From contig CAIIXF020000006.1 in assembly GCA_903813345.2 (NCBI GenBank), forward strand, positions 6,190,989-6,254,988: 64,000 nucleotides of DNA. The letters run 5' to 3'. Both the position numbers and the translations under genes were made by a program. Origin of the DNA: Owenia fusiformis (Eukaryota > Annelida > Polychaeta > Sabellida > Oweniidae). The notes beneath the pieces were generated by a model that made no database searches, was not told the DNA's origin, and saw only the letters and a program-made list of their open reading frames with translations. Positions 34,801 through 45,579 of the stretch are shown in pieces (within the stretch, counting starts at the first letter, position 1; each line of letters begins with the position of its first letter).

Positions 34801-35478
34801 AAACAAAAAGAAAATTCTTAACTGGTTTTAATCTATGGAGCATGATCATTGATCACATATTAAAATATTGAGATATTTATAGAATGTCAGACACCAATGC
34901 ACACCCTTACAGCAAAATTACATAATGATAAAATGTACCATATACTATAATGTGTTTAATCACGATCAGCACATTTCTGTGTTTCATAATGTCACCACCA
35001 CAAGTGGTGACATATTGTTATAGTCTCCAATTTTTGTGGACATTTTGCTGGTGTTTGTCGGTTGATGTTCTGCATCTGTAACAAATAGCAGGTAGTGACA
35101 TTTTTTCATGTTAATGCCTTGTATTAGTTTGACATAAAAGGCCAGTGTGTAGTGGAAGTGGTGATGTCCCAAGGAAAAACAGTTGACAATTTGTATGTTA
35201 TGTTATCCTAGTTAGGTTATAATAGGGTATAATAGATTATATTTTTCTTGATCATTGTCAGTAAGTACAATTTTATGTTCCAGAATTCATTCCTGACTAG
35301 CCTACAGAGACATTTACGACGTAGTGGCCCTGTGTCACCAGGGGGCACTGTACTAGCTAGCCCAACACCAGGTGGGGCTACTCTAGGACGTTCACTATCG
35401 CAGACAACAGTTGCTACCACACAGGACCAAGACTATTTTAAACTAGTGGATATTTTCCTGAAACAAGTTTTGAGATGA
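25826..35478 (+). CDS. NUP188: Nucleoporin NUP188, C-terminal 320 residues (5' part not in view)
   Basis: Exons 25826-25963, 26370-26444, 27300-27445, 28116-28194, 29867-29998, 30544-30611, 34505-34634 and 35284-35478 (TGA) join in phase to 963 nt. The most diagnostic part is exon 7, IVMFVLENS...SQACRYL, with SPRDKQLLKREL, followed by a Ser/Pro/Gly-rich segment and a terminal amphipathic helix (YFKLVDIFLKQVLR); this matches the C-terminus of metazoan NUP188. Exon 5 (FLGIGFSTP ... TPPTFGTL) also fits. NUP188 is a large helical-solenoid scaffold protein of the nuclear pore inner ring and partners NUP93. The family is about 1,750 residues long, so more than 80% is missing. The first exon here starts with a good acceptor in phase 0, so a long upstream intron is implied; the plus strand to the left holds the CACTA gene but no recognisable NUP188 exon. 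Confidence 0.88.
27700..28045 (+). repeat. Dispersed repeat (CTTCGTCTTCACTCTTTC family), copy 2
   Basis: Carries TAGAGCTTCGTCTTCACTCT, AGAGTTCGTCGTCG and the closing AACTAGACTCTGCGCGCAGG. Same order and orientation as 18815-19060 plus the 18241 fragment. It lies in NUP188 intron 3. Confidence 0.6.
28600..28945 (+). mobile_element. Dispersed repeat (TACTTGGCATAGGATAAA family), copy 1
   Basis: Modules GGGTTATGTAGTGGGAGGTT, GGGTTTATCCCGAGGGATAT, GGGACCGAAGGTAGATGTGC, AGATATGCCCTGGAG, TATCTTACCAACTTATC and ACTCTACTTGGCATAGGATA occur in this order. The same modules in inverted order and orientation occur at 51450-51915. No ORF was seen. Confidence 0.7.
29499..29537 (+). repeat. (CCCCCTA)n microsatellite
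   Basis: About five tandem CCCCCTA-like units in a NUP188 intron. The minus strand reads TAGGGGG repeats, which could form a G-quadruplex. It is not the TTAGGG telomere repeat. Confidence 0.85.
30944..30949 (-). terminator. Polyadenylation signal of the lipocalin gene
   Basis: TTTATT on the plus strand (AATAAA on the minus strand) lies about 82 nt past the minus-strand stop at 31031-31033, a normal spacing for a short 3' UTR. It lies wholly inside NUP188 intron 6. Confidence 0.55.
31031..32022 (-). CDS. Secreted lipocalin (apolipoprotein D-like), nested in a NUP188 intron
   Basis: Two exons, 32022-31659 and 31266-31031, join in phase 1 to give 199 residues. Residues 1-20 form a hydrophobic signal peptide (LMTAALLVVLPSICLG). 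Residues 44-50 read GRWYQVY, the lipocalin GxW motif that closes the beta-barrel, preceded by VDVSKYL as in apolipoprotein D-type lipocalins. NAVCITADY follows, and later strands include GFGYKTETEG, GQYQYSIVSD and TLFVLARDP, a typical conserved lipocalin region. Cys residues at VCITA, PAPC-adjacent and RDCLY positions could form disulfides. The family carries small hydrophobic ligands in extracellular fluid; the ligand here is unknown. The gene is wholly within NUP188 intron 6 on the other strand, with its own TATA box and AATAAA. Confidence 0.85.
32111..32117 (-). promoter_or_regulatory. TATA box of the lipocalin gene
   Basis: On the minus strand the sequence reads TATATAA about 90 nt upstream of the lipocalin ATG at 32022. 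This is compatible with a start site near 32085 and a short 5' UTR. A TATA box fits a highly or tissue-specifically expressed secreted protein gene. Confidence 0.55.
32130..33850. other. NUP188 intron sequence, nothing recognised
   Basis: AT-rich intronic DNA with scattered short direct repeats. A phrase near 33440-33500 (ACATGTTTTTTCTGAAATGT) recurs in inverted form at about 33795-33815 (TCAGAAAAAACATGT), and other parts between them mirror one another around roughly 33640. The stretch 33430-33830 is therefore a probable imperfect inverted-repeat element. No coding exon was found. Confidence 0.4.
33857..34480 (+). repeat. Dispersed repeat (GGGATATAGGGAACG family), best uninterrupted copy
   Basis: Starts ATCCCATCAAACGAAG, then GGAGGGATATAGGGAACGCC, CTCTGTCCGTCCG, AGGCAATAACTCAAATACCG and TTTTGTTCATATTTTGTACA. 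It is followed by alternating forward and inverted AAAATGGCNGCCATTTT motifs. It ends close to the acceptor of NUP188 exon 7. The 5' module is the reverse complement of the right end of the element at 6161-6892. Confidence 0.65.
34981..35165. repeat. Short dispersed repeat (ATGTCACCAC family)
   Basis: ATGTCACCACCACAAGTGGT and GCTGGTGTTTGTCGGTTGAT, with ATCTGTAACAAAT. Matching modules occur inverted at 39410-39515 (TGTTACAGATGCTGACCAGC; ATGTCACCACATCTAGTGGT). A small palindrome-ended element in NUP188 intron 7. Confidence 0.5.
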
Positions 35479-35603
35479 TTGGATGTATGGTATTCTAACT
35501 CCACTCATACAACCAGCTAATGAATATCAATGGTATTATTGAAATACTTTGAAATGTTGTGGTTTTTAATGGAAATGTCAGTGTAATGAACAAGAATAAT
35601 ATA

Positions 35604-35722
35604 AATAAATTTAAACTGGAAATGAAATAATTCATCCGTCTAGTAGATAACTGTATGTTGCCATTTCAATGAAACAACATAACTGCATTAAACTAACAAA
35701 GTGAATATGTACAGACAATAAA
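35604..35722 (+). terminator. Polyadenylation signals of NUP188
   Basis: AATAAA occurs at 35604-35609 and again at 35717-35722, about 125 and 240 nt after the NUP188 stop codon. Either could be used. Confidence 0.5.
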
Positions 35723-35956
35723 ACGTGCAGGTTTGAAAGTACTTCTATATGTTTATGGTACGATGAACGATTGTAGTTATTTTTGTACAAGAAGAATACA
35801 AAATATAAAAAATAATCCTTAACTTTTATTATTATTTATATTGTTAGTACCTGAGTTGAAATACTCGATTTTGATTGGTCAACGAGCGGTGAATAATTTT
35901 AACTGTACACCGCGCAATGCATTGCCGGTGAATAATATTCCCAGCATTCCACTAAA

Positions 35957-36247
35957 ATGACGTCATTATCAGACGATAAAATGGCCGCCGCTAGCACTAG
36001 CCGTTTCAAAAATGTTGAAGATGAGGATATTATTAGTCTCTTAGAGAGTAAAGACAGTCAAAATACGAAGAAAAATCTAAAACTTTGTACAAAGCTTTTA
36101 GTGGACTTCGCCCAGGAGAGTAATTTGACTCCATTGAGTGAACTTACTGCCGATATACTGAAATACAACATGAACGTCTCGAGGGTCTGGATCCAACTTC
36201 AAGTCAACATCAAGGGTCAGAAAAATCTAAGATATTCTTCGGACTAA
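35957..36247 (+). pseudogene. Crypton-like tyrosine-recombinase N-terminal fragment
   Basis: A 96-codon ORF reads through SRFKNVEDEDIISLLESKD and NTKKNLKLCTKLLVDFAQE, then SELTADILK. This matches the N-terminal helical (SAM-like) segment common to invertebrate Crypton and DUF3504-type proteins. Similarity fades after about residue 65, and the next expected block is not in this frame; a different frame looks better afterwards, which suggests an indel. The catalytic recombinase part is absent. Immediately downstream is non-coding. Most likely a dead transposon remnant; a short host exon is less likely. Confidence 0.5.
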
Positions 36248-37514
36248 CAAAACAATTATTGACCTCTCCAGAGGTTTACTGTCATAATTATATCCCGAGA
36301 CTGTAAACCGAGACCTGGATATGGATCTTTTTATGGACATTTTGTATATCTTTATTATCCACTTTTTTCAAAGTGCTATCTTGTGCTAATGGGCTTACAT
36401 GTATCCAGGCAGGTTGGTGCCAGAAAAATTGTGTCATCAAAGCTCCAGAAGGGGCAAATTAATGCTAACATCTGATTAGATCTGGGCATGCTGAGTAAAT
36501 AACTTGGCGGCCAAATAAATATTGAAATACAGTACTCTGGGAATGGCCAGCAGGCCCAGCATGTCCCTCTATTAAGTAAATGGCATGTACCCAGTCTAAA
36601 AATGGCCCACATGTATCTACTCAGGAAATAGCCGGCATGTCCATTGTCAGCTTCTCAGAAAATAACCAGCGTTTATCTACTCAGGAAATAGCCATGCATC
36701 TTGTCCATTGTCAGCTTCTCAGAAATTATTTTTATTATCTCTTTGTGTACACAGGTTGTTTCGCGAAAAATATTAGATAACTACATGGAATTCTCTTTAA
36801 CTCGTTTGCATATTAAGCTTATACAAAATCATCAGCTAAATTTATTTCTTTTCACTGCTACATAAGTGAGAGCAATTTTCTTGTATGAGTTTAATATTTT
36901 TTCACGAAAGAACCTTTGTACACAAAATGACAATTTTGGATTCAGCATTCTTCCTTGTTCAGTATCCTATGCCAATGAGGCATTGGCACATAAAACTTAG
37001 ACCAAATTAGAAAACTGGCATGTGAGTTATCTTGACTACGGGTCCTTTGCTCATGTGACATAAGCCTATAGAATTTGAACCAATTCCTTTTCCATTTCCT
37101 TAAGTTATTAAAAATTATATTTTTTCATAAAAATTCATTTTAAATTGAGCACCCATCTTAAAAATTCCTTCTTAAGCAAAGTTATGTGTTTCGTCAAGTG
37201 CAAATGGTAGCCATTTTGAAATGAACAGCAATATTAAAAATGCCTTGGGCAGAGGTCCCATACCCATAAAATATTAGCCTACTACATTTTTCATAAAAAA
37301 TTGCAGCCATTTTGAAATTCAGCAACCATCTTGAAAATTTCTCTATGTCCCTAAAGCACCAGAATTTAAAATTTGAACTAAATCCGTCTACCAGTATTAA
37401 AGTTATCAAAGATTATATGTGTTACAAGAACAATGACCATTTTGAAATGAGTGGCTTTTTTGAAAATTTCTTCTCAAGCAGTGGTACTATGCCCATGAGG
37501 CATTAGCCTACAAA

Positions 37515-37790
37515 AGGATTGGTATCGATATGGCAAACTGAATTCAACATTGTTTTTCTCAAACCAATTATTAAAAACATTCTGTAAAAAACATGGTCCT
37601 TTTGGTACTTTTTAAATGAACTAAACTTTCCTTTGTACAATTACAATATTGAGAGTCATTTTGTTCCAATGAGGTTTGGATAGATGTTTCATTTCATTCC
37701 AAACATATGATACCAAGAACAAACAAAAGAAGTGTTTGATGTGTTTTCTAAAACAATATAGAGAAAAGCATATATATTTTTCAAATTAAG
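37515..37790 (+). mobile_element. Dispersed element related to the 46.5-47.0 kb hairpin
   Basis: GGTATCGATATGGCAAACTG, ACATTGTTTTTCTCAAACCA, TTCCTTTGTACAATTACAAT and GTGTTTTCTAAAACAATATA occur in order. All four are found in reverse complement between 46470 and 47045, where the middle part is duplicated as an inverted repeat. It lies just past the 3' end of NFKBIL1. Confidence 0.6.
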
Positions 37791-37821
37791 TCTCCCTTCT
37801 AGTCAATATGTAAGCCAAGTG

Positions 37822-40800
37822 TCATTCTTTCAGCAAAACATTTAATGCCTGAGATATTTCCTTTACATGCTCCATTATTCTTTCCCGATCACTTTCTTTT
37901 AATCTTCCTCCAACTTTTTGAGAAAATTTATCCGGATGCCAACGAATCTGCTGTTCACGGAAATATTTTTTCAGTTTGTTGTTATCTTTTGATTTGTCAA
38001 AATCACATGACAAAAATTCGCTAAGAGTTTTTACATCTCCTGGCCAGGGTATATCCTTAAATGTTATGTCTTTGAGATCGATGTTTGTGAAAAAACTGCA
38101 ACAGTTCGCTTCATATTCCTGTTTTTTATCTTTCAATTTATGTCTGTGGAGTCTCTTTTTATATTCCTCATGTTCAGTTTGTAACTTTTGCGTAAATTTT
38201 CGCTTCTCTTTTTCCTCATTCAATTTTTGTTTTTTATTTGTGTGCGGTTTGGTGAAATAATGGGGTTGTTGATATTTATGTTTATTGTAGAACTCTCTTT
38301 TCATATTTTCTGCCCAGTCATCATATGTTTCTGGTTGATTGTCCTCCCTTGAATAATCTGGAAAGACACAATGTGACATTTGTTTTATTTTGTTCCAATG
38401 AAACTGCTATTTGCACAAATTTCTGAACAATAAGAACTAGAAATCGGCAACTTCACGGAGTACCAAATCCCAACGAACACTATATAAATCATGAATCTGT
38501 ACAGTCACAATGTAATATTTACCATCTATTCTTCCCTTCAATATACACTCGAGATCATTGTAGTATCATGTAACCATACTTAAAGATATCTCAAATTCCT
38601 GCTCTAGGCAGCCATTTGAATTTTCTGAGGCACAAATCAGAAAACGATACCACATTTGTGATCTACTCTAAAATTCCTTCAATTTGAGTATAATATAGCC
38701 ATACTTCTAAGAGATCAGAAAATTATTGGGAAATCCCACATTAGGCGGCCATTTTATCAGAAAAAATGATACAATATTTGCAATCTCCTATAAATTGCCT
38801 TTCATTTGAGTATAATAAAGCTATACTAAAGTATTCAAGTTATCTTCAGAACGGTATTGACAGACGGAGGGCTTCACTATATCCCTACGGAACTTTGTTC
38901 ATCGGGATAATACGGACTAAAATGGATGGCAGTTCATTCAAAGGCTGCTCTTTCCTTCTGTTCTGTTGATTTGTGTGTAAATATTGCTCTTACACTAATA
39001 GAATTTAGATAGACTACATATTAAACAGTACAAAGAAACATTACAACACACTGAATGATATGCCATCTTTTGATAGTCCGAAAAACTTATTTATAAATTA
39101 TAATATGATAATAGTGTTTGAAAAAGTGATAATAAGGGAATTTCAATACATAGTTTATCAATATGTACACTAAAACCAGTTCAAGTGGGAGAACCTTGGG
39201 ACCACATAGAAGTGTTGCATTTAGGAGGGGATCCACTCACTCAAAAAGTTTGTTAACATAAAGTCAGTGGGTCATTGAACTTTGAAGAACTGTTCTACTT
39301 CTAAAGTATGTTCCAAATACAGACTTGACCAATTTTACTGTCGGTATCGGAACACCTCTCAAATTTCAGCACATGGTGAAGATTTTTTTAGTTTGCCAAA
39401 GATAAGCATTTTTAGATGTCACCACCTATCATTTGTTACAGATGCTGACCAGCAAACACCATCTACAAATAAGTTGTAGTACAATATGTCACCACATCTA
39501 GTGGTCCCATGAAAAGTGAACATCTGCCAATTCTTACATTTATGGTCAGTCCCAGTGGGATTCTGATCAGAGAGGTTTTAATGTACTACTAACTGACAAC
39601 ATACCTGGCTCATACATGCCCTGTTCCTCATAGTACTCATCTTCCATAGCTGCCCCTAGTTTCTCACTCCAAGAGCCATTGTGATCCACATCATCTGGAG
39701 GATCAACATTATCTCTTAATGATTCTGATGTTGATTCTACACTTGATGAACTTGACGAGTCCTATAAAGTCCATGAGATACATGAGTGTTTTTTTCTTTT
39801 CAAAAGCTGGTAATAATGCAGTATTTTTAGTTAGAATCTATTTCAATGTCAGTCTGGCAATATTGCAAGTAGATTTTAATTTATGCACCATTCGAAGGTT
39901 TCCCTGTGGTATGAGGAGGATTGGGAATTTTACATGCATTGGAGTTCTGACAGCACTTGGTTTCAGTAGTACGAACTTATGTACATGATTCAACTGGCTA
40001 TAATTGCTTCCAGGGTGGCGAAATTGACTCACTATGTTGCTTGCAGAGTATTTTGTCAAAATCCCCACCCCTTCCTACATGGGCGTCCCATACAAATCTT
40101 TCAATGATGCATTATAAACATGGAAATAAGAGGATTTTTAAATATATTTATTGAACGACCCTCAGTTTTAAACTTGAAAGTTACCTTTCATCAAGTTGAA
40201 ACATTATTTTCCCTCAGGTTGGAAATATGAAAATCTTTCATTTTTAAAGATACAACAACAGTGAGATAAGGCACTAAAGTGAGATAAGACAAAAGTATAA
40301 CTGCACATACATGTAGTTACAAAAGTTACAATTTGTTACAGACACCAACAGTCATTTTTGGTGGTGACATATGAATGAGTTTGAGGATTCAAAGTTATGA
40401 ATATATTTGATTTTTTATGAATTCATAGATGTCATCTCATGCTTGCATGCAATATATAACCTTACATCATAGTAAGCTGCTTGGAGATTGTGTTTGACTT
40501 GCTGTAGTATTTCTCTGGCACTTCTCCCTGCAGAGTTAGTAACATCAAGACATTTGGGACATTTCTGGATCAGAGGTAGGAGAAGATCTGTGTACACTAG
40601 AAATGGAAAAAAATATTTATGAAAAAATGTACATGTGATGCTACCCTAGGAGCTAGACTGTCAACACTCTTGAAATGCTATAGCTTAATCTAGGTTATAG
40701 GCAATCATAATGTGTAGTCAGATTAGTCAAATTAGTCAAATATTCATTTAGTTTCAGCTCCCAAAAACATGACAAATTGACAAGGCCAAGTAAGCTACAT

Positions 40801-41772
40801 TGGAGCTTGTTAAGATCTAACATCAGCCTCAAAACCATAAAATTAAATTAAATAGACTTAAGATTTTAACTGATTTTTTGGTATTGGGGACCAACTTACC
40901 ATGTCTATTCTGAGAGGTAGTCCTTGCATATTGACAGGCTATATGTATGGGCAAGTTACCATGGAGATCAGCCAACATACAGTCAGCTTCATGCTTTAAC
41001 ATATACCTGAAAATAATTTAAAAAAATAGTCCCATTGAACTCAAACTGAATGTGCTATTCTGACCCATGAAGGTCACTCAAGGTTGGCCACATTTACTAT
41101 AATGCAGTGAAAAAGAGCCAACTTAGACTGTATCTGTATGAATTCTCCTTATATTATATCATCCCACTAATTCTCTAATGACTTCAGCCATTTGGTCCTA
41201 TAAGATCTTAATTATCTCATCTTTATTTCATTTTGAGTTTGAAATCAATGATTAGGCAGAAAATATTTTGATTGTATACAGGTCAGATTTATAGGAACGT
41301 TTGATGAACCTCACTCTGACAGCAATATGAAGTTGTTGTTATTATACAAGGTGACCCCCAAAATATGCCACCCACTATTTTTGGAATAACTTTCTTAACA
41401 ATGTAGGAATCATCATGATTTTTTATATGTAAACAGAGTTTAATGGAAGGATTGGTATGCTTGCATAGCATCAACAATTTGGAAACTAAGAGAGGAATGC
41501 TCTGAAACAAATTCACTAAAAAATATAGTGGGTGGCATTCTGATCAATATGAGTTTCATCCATTGGAACCAAGATTTTGTTGATATATCTCAGTACCTCA
41601 TAATACATTCTGCTCCTTGGCTGCATGCATAATGCAACACAGTCCATCCTGGGCCTAACTCACTCCATATTGCAGTCTTAGAAAGTCTATGTTTCTTCAT
41701 GTAATACTTAAACTTGTCTCTATTGTCTTTTGTGATATATTTCTTCACTTTTGCAGCCTGTCTTGGATTCAT
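37822..41772 (-). CDS. NFKBIL1: NF-kappa-B inhibitor-like protein 1
   Basis: Five minus-strand exons, 41772-41597, 41006-40900, 40596-40466, 39761-39605 and 38357-37822, join in phase to 368 residues (human about 381). Exons 1-3 carry two or three ankyrin repeats (GWTVLHYACSQGAE; DLHGNLPIHIACQYAR) and the family-specific YTDLLLPLIQKCPKCLDV. Exon 4 is Ser/acidic-rich. Exon 5 has a long charged coiled-coil-like region, then DIPWPGD and EQQIRWHPDKFSQK, a J-domain-like end with an HPD triad typical of this family. NFKBIL1 is a nuclear ankyrin protein linked in vertebrates to NF-kappa-B regulation and RNA processing. All parts are intact and in the expected order. The start is the first ATG in the exon. 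Confidence 0.93.
38467..38908. mobile_element. Non-autonomous element with ATCCCAACGAAC terminal repeat, copy 2
   Basis: The left end ATCCCAACGAAC is exact. The right end GTTCATCGGGAT differs at two positions from the inverted copy. The interior shares the GGCAGCCATTTGAATTTTCT, TTTGTGATCTACTC and TTTGAGTATAATA modules with 6161-6892. It lies in NFKBIL1 intron 4 and is shorter than the other copy. Confidence 0.7.
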
Positions 41773-41999
41773 TACTGCTTGATGTCATCTTCTGAAAACA
41801 CATAATAACAAGCGCTATAGGCTATAGTATCAGTTATCTCCCAAGCATTAAAGCAAGTGGGCGCAGCACCTACCTGGGATTTTGAAAATAGGCTTGTAAC
41901 CACCTAAAAATCTATTTGCACCCACTTGAAAATGAGAAAAATTATAAAAATTGGCATATTTTGGTCTGAATTGTTAAAATGAGAATTTTGCACCAACCT

Positions 42000-43230
42000 G
42001 AGAAAAAAATCCTGGGGAGATCATGAGCATGTTGTCAGTTATTTAGATAACTGATTGTTGGTTGATGCAATAAATATCATAAACGTTGTCAAATAGTGAA
42101 CTCAGATTTTAGACAAAATCATCATAAGAATTATTAATATGAAAGCATAATTTGGCTGAGTCAGGTTCACCATTATTGATTCACACACTCCTTCTAAAGT
42201 TAGGTAAAACACCATTAAAATACGAACTTAGATGATGGCAATCAAAGAACACGATGATAACCCTTATGCTATGAGATAATGAACAATTGAATGAAAATTG
42301 ATTGATAGAAGAATATTTGTCAAAGTACAGTATGGTAAAAGAGACGAGCCAAGCCTCTCGTCAGGTTCATCCTGGCTATGCTAGAGCAATTCATATAGAC
42401 TACATACCCCAATAAAATATATAAAGAAACAAAATGATGAACAGTATACAAGCGAGTGCAGTGGTGAGACTCTGCTTATTGACTCCCCTGGTATCGTCTA
42501 ATCCTATTCATGACCATTATAATGTTTCATCTCATAACGTATTCATGGGCACAGCTCTAGCTTAGCGAAACAGTTTCCAGTGTTCATAGAGCCTTGTCTA
42601 GCTTGACATCACAGTATAATGATATGGTAATTGGTAACCACACAGATTTTGAGATAAATGACCAACCAGCAAAGTAGACATGATCACGTCGGAACTATTT
42701 TGACCTATATCGCTATTTTCGTGATTCAAATGAAAGTTGAACTCCTCCTCTTTATTTTGATACCAAATAGTGGCATACTAGGTACCCTAGAAGCTAACTA
42801 TGGGTTATTTAGAATGATACCACAGGTTTTTAAATGGACTATATAGGGGTCATACCTTTAGGCGGATGGATATGGAACCTCATACCATAAGCTTCAAATA
42901 AAAAACATTCTAGCTATTTTCTTCTATCTAATGGGTAGCAAACGCCCCTTTCTACGCCTGATCGGCTCAGGAGAAATATCCTGTCTGTTTAGAATATATA
43001 TAGCCACGTCTTACGTGTTCATGTTTTTTATTGTGTTTTCAACGTTTACTACCATTCCCTGTTCCCGGGCTACCATTTTTTGACTGGGTTTGGTAATCCC
43101 CGGGTAACCGGGGCTAATGCCCTCCCCGGGTTTTGCACTTGTTCCCAAAATATCCGTATGATATCTGAAATATCCCCCCGCGCATTGCGCATGCGCCAGA
43201 AAATTCGAAAATCAATATTTGTCGGTCCTC
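42000..43230. other. Intergenic, no gene recognised
   Basis: Upstream of NFKBIL1. Mostly AT-rich, then relatively GC-rich from about 43060 to 43270, where CCCGGG and CCGGGG motifs and CGCGCATTGCGCATGCGC occur. This could be promoter-associated or the body of a transposon. The apparent plus-strand ORF at 43080-43415 is in the wrong frame for the LINE remnant there and was not accepted. Confidence 0.4.
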
Positions 43231-43453
43231 TAGCGTGTAAACCCAGAGTACGTCGTGCAGTCAGTCCATGTCAACCAGTTCAAGAACCGGCTCGATGCAC
43301 ATTGGTATCACCATCCTTTAAAATTCAATTACGAAATTGCTGGCGTACAAGTAGCCCCCAAGCTACGTTAGTTTCAAAAAGTATCAGAACTGTCATACAG
43401 GCAATGTCTGCCTAGGACGGAAAATTACTTATAAACTTATAAACTTATATCTC
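43230..43453 (+). mobile_element. 3' end of a CR1-like LINE, plus strand
   Basis: In one frame 43243-43371 reads PEYVVQSVHVNQFKNRLDAH and WYHHPLKFNYEIAG up to a TAG at 43369-43371. This is homologous to the C-terminus of the minus-strand LINE at 44053 (PEFVIRADN, FKNRLDKHWMDHPM). It is followed by a short 3' UTR and a tail of CTTATAAA repeats, typical of CR1/L2-type LINEs that end in short tandem repeats rather than poly-A. Only the last ~220 bp survive. Confidence 0.75.
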
Positions 43454-43699
43454 CCGTACCGACAATTTACGTATTTACGTATTTTTAATTTATTATGGGC
43501 GATAATATGTGATATTGTCAAATAAAGCTTTAAATCATTTATATATAACCACTATATACATTTCTAATACCCACCTTTATGGGATGTGAATAAACATCAA
43601 TTAAACTGAAAGCTTAGATGAAAATCAAAATGCCAATTTATCCTCTAATCGGCGATATTTTAGTCAGAGCATTTTAATACCGGAAGTCAATCAATTTTT

Positions 43700-43777
43700 C
43701 ACATCCGGGTAATTCACTGCCAGCAATGTAAACAAACTTTGAAGTAAAATCTAATATCTTCAACAGAGTTATTCGAG
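43700..43777 (+). promoter_or_regulatory. Candidate first (non-coding) exon of the PPxY/CaaX gene
   Basis: CAACAGAGTTATTCGAG followed by the strong donor GTAAGTG at 43778. There is no ATG-initiated ORF, so it would be a 5' UTR exon spliced to 47300, where the acceptor precedes the ATG by 12 nt. The pairing is inferred from the need for an upstream exon; the LINE at 43.9-45.6 kb would then lie in intron 1. Confidence 0.35.
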
Positions 43778-43904
43778 GTAAGTGTATGTTCCAACATCCC
43801 AAATTTATGTTAAACTATAGCTGATTTGGCGCCAATTTCAAAAATAGACCATGGCAACATGAGGCATGATTCCATTCTCCTACTTGAGCTTTTGTAGAAA
43901 TGAC

Positions 43905-45575
43905 AGCATCTGTCATTGACATTAAAGATTAAGATTATAAGATTATAAGTGAATTACGATTTATAGGCATGCTTGCCTGTTAATCGATCATTGCAAGGAC
44001 CTCATTGTCCTTAGATTGTTGCATAAAAAGTTAAAAAGTCAAGTTTCCCCAACTACCTATGTACATAGCCATAATCAATGTTGTGGTCTAATTTCATTGG
44101 ATGATCCATCCAGTGTTTGTCTAGCCTGTTTTTGAAAGTGTTGGTATTATCAGCCCTAATTACGAATTCAGGGAGTGCATTCCATTGTCTTATCACTCGC
44201 TGGCTGAAGGTGTTTTGTCTGTTTGTCGTTGAGCAGTGGAATTTTCTGAGCATCTGTGTGTTTGCTCTTCTTAGTGTTGGTCCTGTGTTTCTATTCTGTT
44301 GGATTGGGAATATGTCTAGGCTATTCACATCATATAAGTTGTTCATATACTTGAAAGTTTCTATTATGTCGCCTCTAAGTCTCCTATAGGCTAGGGTTGT
44401 TAGATCTAAAGTTCTGAGCCTTTCTGAATACGATAGTTCTCTCAGGGATGGGATAATACGTGTAGCTCTTCTTTGCACATTTTCAATAAGTTCTATGTTT
44501 TTCTTGGTGAATGGATTCCAGACTGAGTTTGCAAATTCTAATTTTGGTCTTATAAGTCCATTGAAGAGAAGCTTAAAAGATTCAAGGTCCCAGTATACGT
44601 ATGTCCTCTTGATCATCCCTACAGCTTGGTTGGCTTTGTTCACTATTTTACTGATGTGTTGGTTAAAATTCAGGTTAGAGTCTATAAAGACCCCCAAGTC
44701 TCTTTCACAGGTAGAGTTGTTTAGGGGGATTTCTTCTCCTGTGTTTACGTCTTTCATATTGTAACTCATGGCCTTGTTGGTTCTGCCTATGTGTAAAACT
44801 GAACATTTTTGTGCATTGAACTTTAGGTTCCACTTATTGGCCCAGTCCTGGATTGAGTCAAGGTCGTGTTGGAGCATATTTCTATCTGCTGGATCCTTCA
44901 CTATCCTGTATAGTTTGGTGTCGTCGGCAAATAGAGTGATATTGCTATGTTTTATTGTGTCTGGCATGTCGTTTACGTAGAGGACATAGAGAAGCGGCCC
45001 GAGCACACTTCCCTGAGCTATACCAGAGCCTACGTGGGTCCACGGGGCTCCTTTACCATTCAGAACTACCCTCTGTTGTCTTTCTGTTACGAAGGAGGAC
45101 ATCCACTTAAGAGCTTTGCCTCTTATTCCTAATGTTTTAAGCTTGGAGAGCAGGCGCTGATGGGGGACGGAATCAAACGCTTTCGCGTAATCCATATATA
45201 TTGCGTCTACAGCGCCCCCTGTGTCGATGATCTTAGACCAGTTCTCAAGCATGGCTAGTAGATTAGTTGAGCAGGATCTATTGGGAAGGAATCCATGTTG
45301 TGTAGTTGTTAGTAGCTTGTTGCTCTGTAGATGTTGGAGTAGTTGTGGGCGTATTATGCTCTCGAGAATTTTGCATACCGTGCTGGTAAGGCTAACTGGG
45401 CGGTAGTTTGTAGGGGAGGATCTGGTGCCTTTCTTGAATATGGGTGTGATATTGGCTCTTCTCCAGTCCATAGGCAAGTAACCTTCGTCGACTGACTTGG
45501 TGAAGAGGAGGTAGATGGGTTGGGTTAATACATCAGCTAACTCCTTCAGGATTCGTCCGCTTATGTTATTAAAGA
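43905..45575 (-). mobile_element. 5'-truncated CR1-like non-LTR retrotransposon (LINE)
   Basis: The minus-strand ORF is continuous from about 45570 to 44053 and encodes over 500 residues of reverse transcriptase. Motifs in order: NYRPVSLTS, QHGFLPNRSCSTNLL, YMDYAKAFDSVPH, GIAQGSVLGPLLY, LFADDTKLY (catalytic ADD) and the thumb/C-terminal region ending FKNRLDKHW. The frame has no stops, so insertion was recent. The N-terminal endonuclease domain is absent. The 3' end has a TTATAATC-type tandem tail at about 43925-43950. A seven-base ATTAAAG occurs at both edges (43921 and 45568) and may be the target duplication. RNA-templated copying by target-primed reverse transcription with 5' truncation explains the structure. 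Confidence 0.9.
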
Positions 45576-45579
45576 AGTG

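Noticed and set aside
43080-43415. 111-residue plus-strand ORF in GC-rich DNA
   Set aside because: The LINE C-terminal homology is in a different frame of the same DNA. The ORF itself resembles nothing and is explained by locally high GC content.
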